NCBI GenBank assembly: GCA_024276335.1
Contig: JAJRXL010000257.1
Location: 1 to 15,160 of the forward strand
Length of the DNA: 15,160 nucleotides
Reading direction: 5' to 3'
DNA from: Bacteroidota bacterium
Lineage (GTDB): Bacteria > Bacteroidota > Ignavibacteria > SZUA-365 > JAADGX01
A program made the translations under genes and the position numbers. Shown here piece after piece: positions 15,048 to 15,160 of this stretch. The notes beneath the pieces were generated by a model. It saw only the letters and a list, made by a program, of their open reading frames with translations, was not told the origin of the DNA and searched no databases. The stretch's first letter is position 1. Every line of letters starts with the position of its first letter.

Positions 15048-15160
15048 TTATTTGTCACGGGGTTCTTTTAATAATTCTTCGATACGGAGTTTCGCTTCGT
15101 CGCGTGGAATCGTCAAACGGGGGCGCGCTGCATTCAGGACCTCATCGAAATCAGAATAAT
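15048..15160 (-). CDS. 3' end of an unidentified gene (partial)
   Basis: On the minus strand one frame is open from the window edge (first full codon at 15158) to TAA at 15050-15048. It ends in DEAKLRIEELLKEPRDK, a charged helix-like tail. The stop abuts the GTG of the zinc-ribbon gene with no gap and in the same frame, so it looks like the preceding gene of the same operon. Only about 36 residues are visible and I do not recognise the family. Confidence 0.6.
   Translation of the reverse strand, partial: YSDFDEVLNAARPRLTIPRDEAKLRIEELLKEPRDK

Overview
The window looks like chromosomal DNA from a free-living bacterium with roughly balanced GC. It holds a sugar-type catabolic cluster, a large sensor kinase, housekeeping and amino-acid genes, and a small regulatory operon on the opposite strand. 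I see no insertion sequence, phage gene, CRISPR array, tRNA or rRNA. Two things hint at the Bacteroidota/FCB superphylum: one intergenic region carries an exact match to the Bacteroidota promoter pattern (TTTG, 19 bases, TAnnTTTG), and there is a DUF2723 membrane protein with a TPR tail, a type common in that group. This placement is an inference. Some genes have clear Shine-Dalgarno sites and others have none.

Bases 1-3506 form a tight plus-strand cluster: the 3' end of an unidentified gene, an SDR-type NAD-dependent epimerase/dehydratase, a dihydrodipicolinate-synthase-family aldolase/lyase, and an N-acylglucosamine 2-epimerase (AGE) family protein. Together they suggest breakdown of an amino or acidic sugar. 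The first two complete genes share an oddity. Each has an upstream in-frame ATG with a good Shine-Dalgarno site, placed next to or overlapping the stop of the gene before, but an in-frame stop codon closes that frame after 11 codons (TAA at 197) or 7 codons (TAG at 1213). In the epimerase, family-like sequence continues on both sides of the stop, so a GAA-to-TAA nonsense change is the simplest explanation.

Bases 3507-3828 are a non-coding AT-rich gap. They are followed by a 1051-residue soluble histidine kinase with five PAS domains and one GAF domain, with no response regulator in view. A separately promoted secreted protein resembling DUF6599 follows (7191-8126). Next comes a 287-base gap with several hairpins and a terminator-like stem with seven T's, only about 50 bases before aspS.

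Bases 8414-14330 carry aspS (aspartyl-tRNA synthetase), hutI (imidazolonepropionase), an ABC transporter ATPase without a visible permease, and the DUF2723 membrane protein. hutI and the ABC gene overlap by 8 bases. A strong bidirectional terminator (14358-14384) separates this run from a convergent minus-strand operon: an unidentified partial gene, a small cysteine-rich zinc-ribbon protein, and a STAS-domain anti-sigma-factor antagonist.
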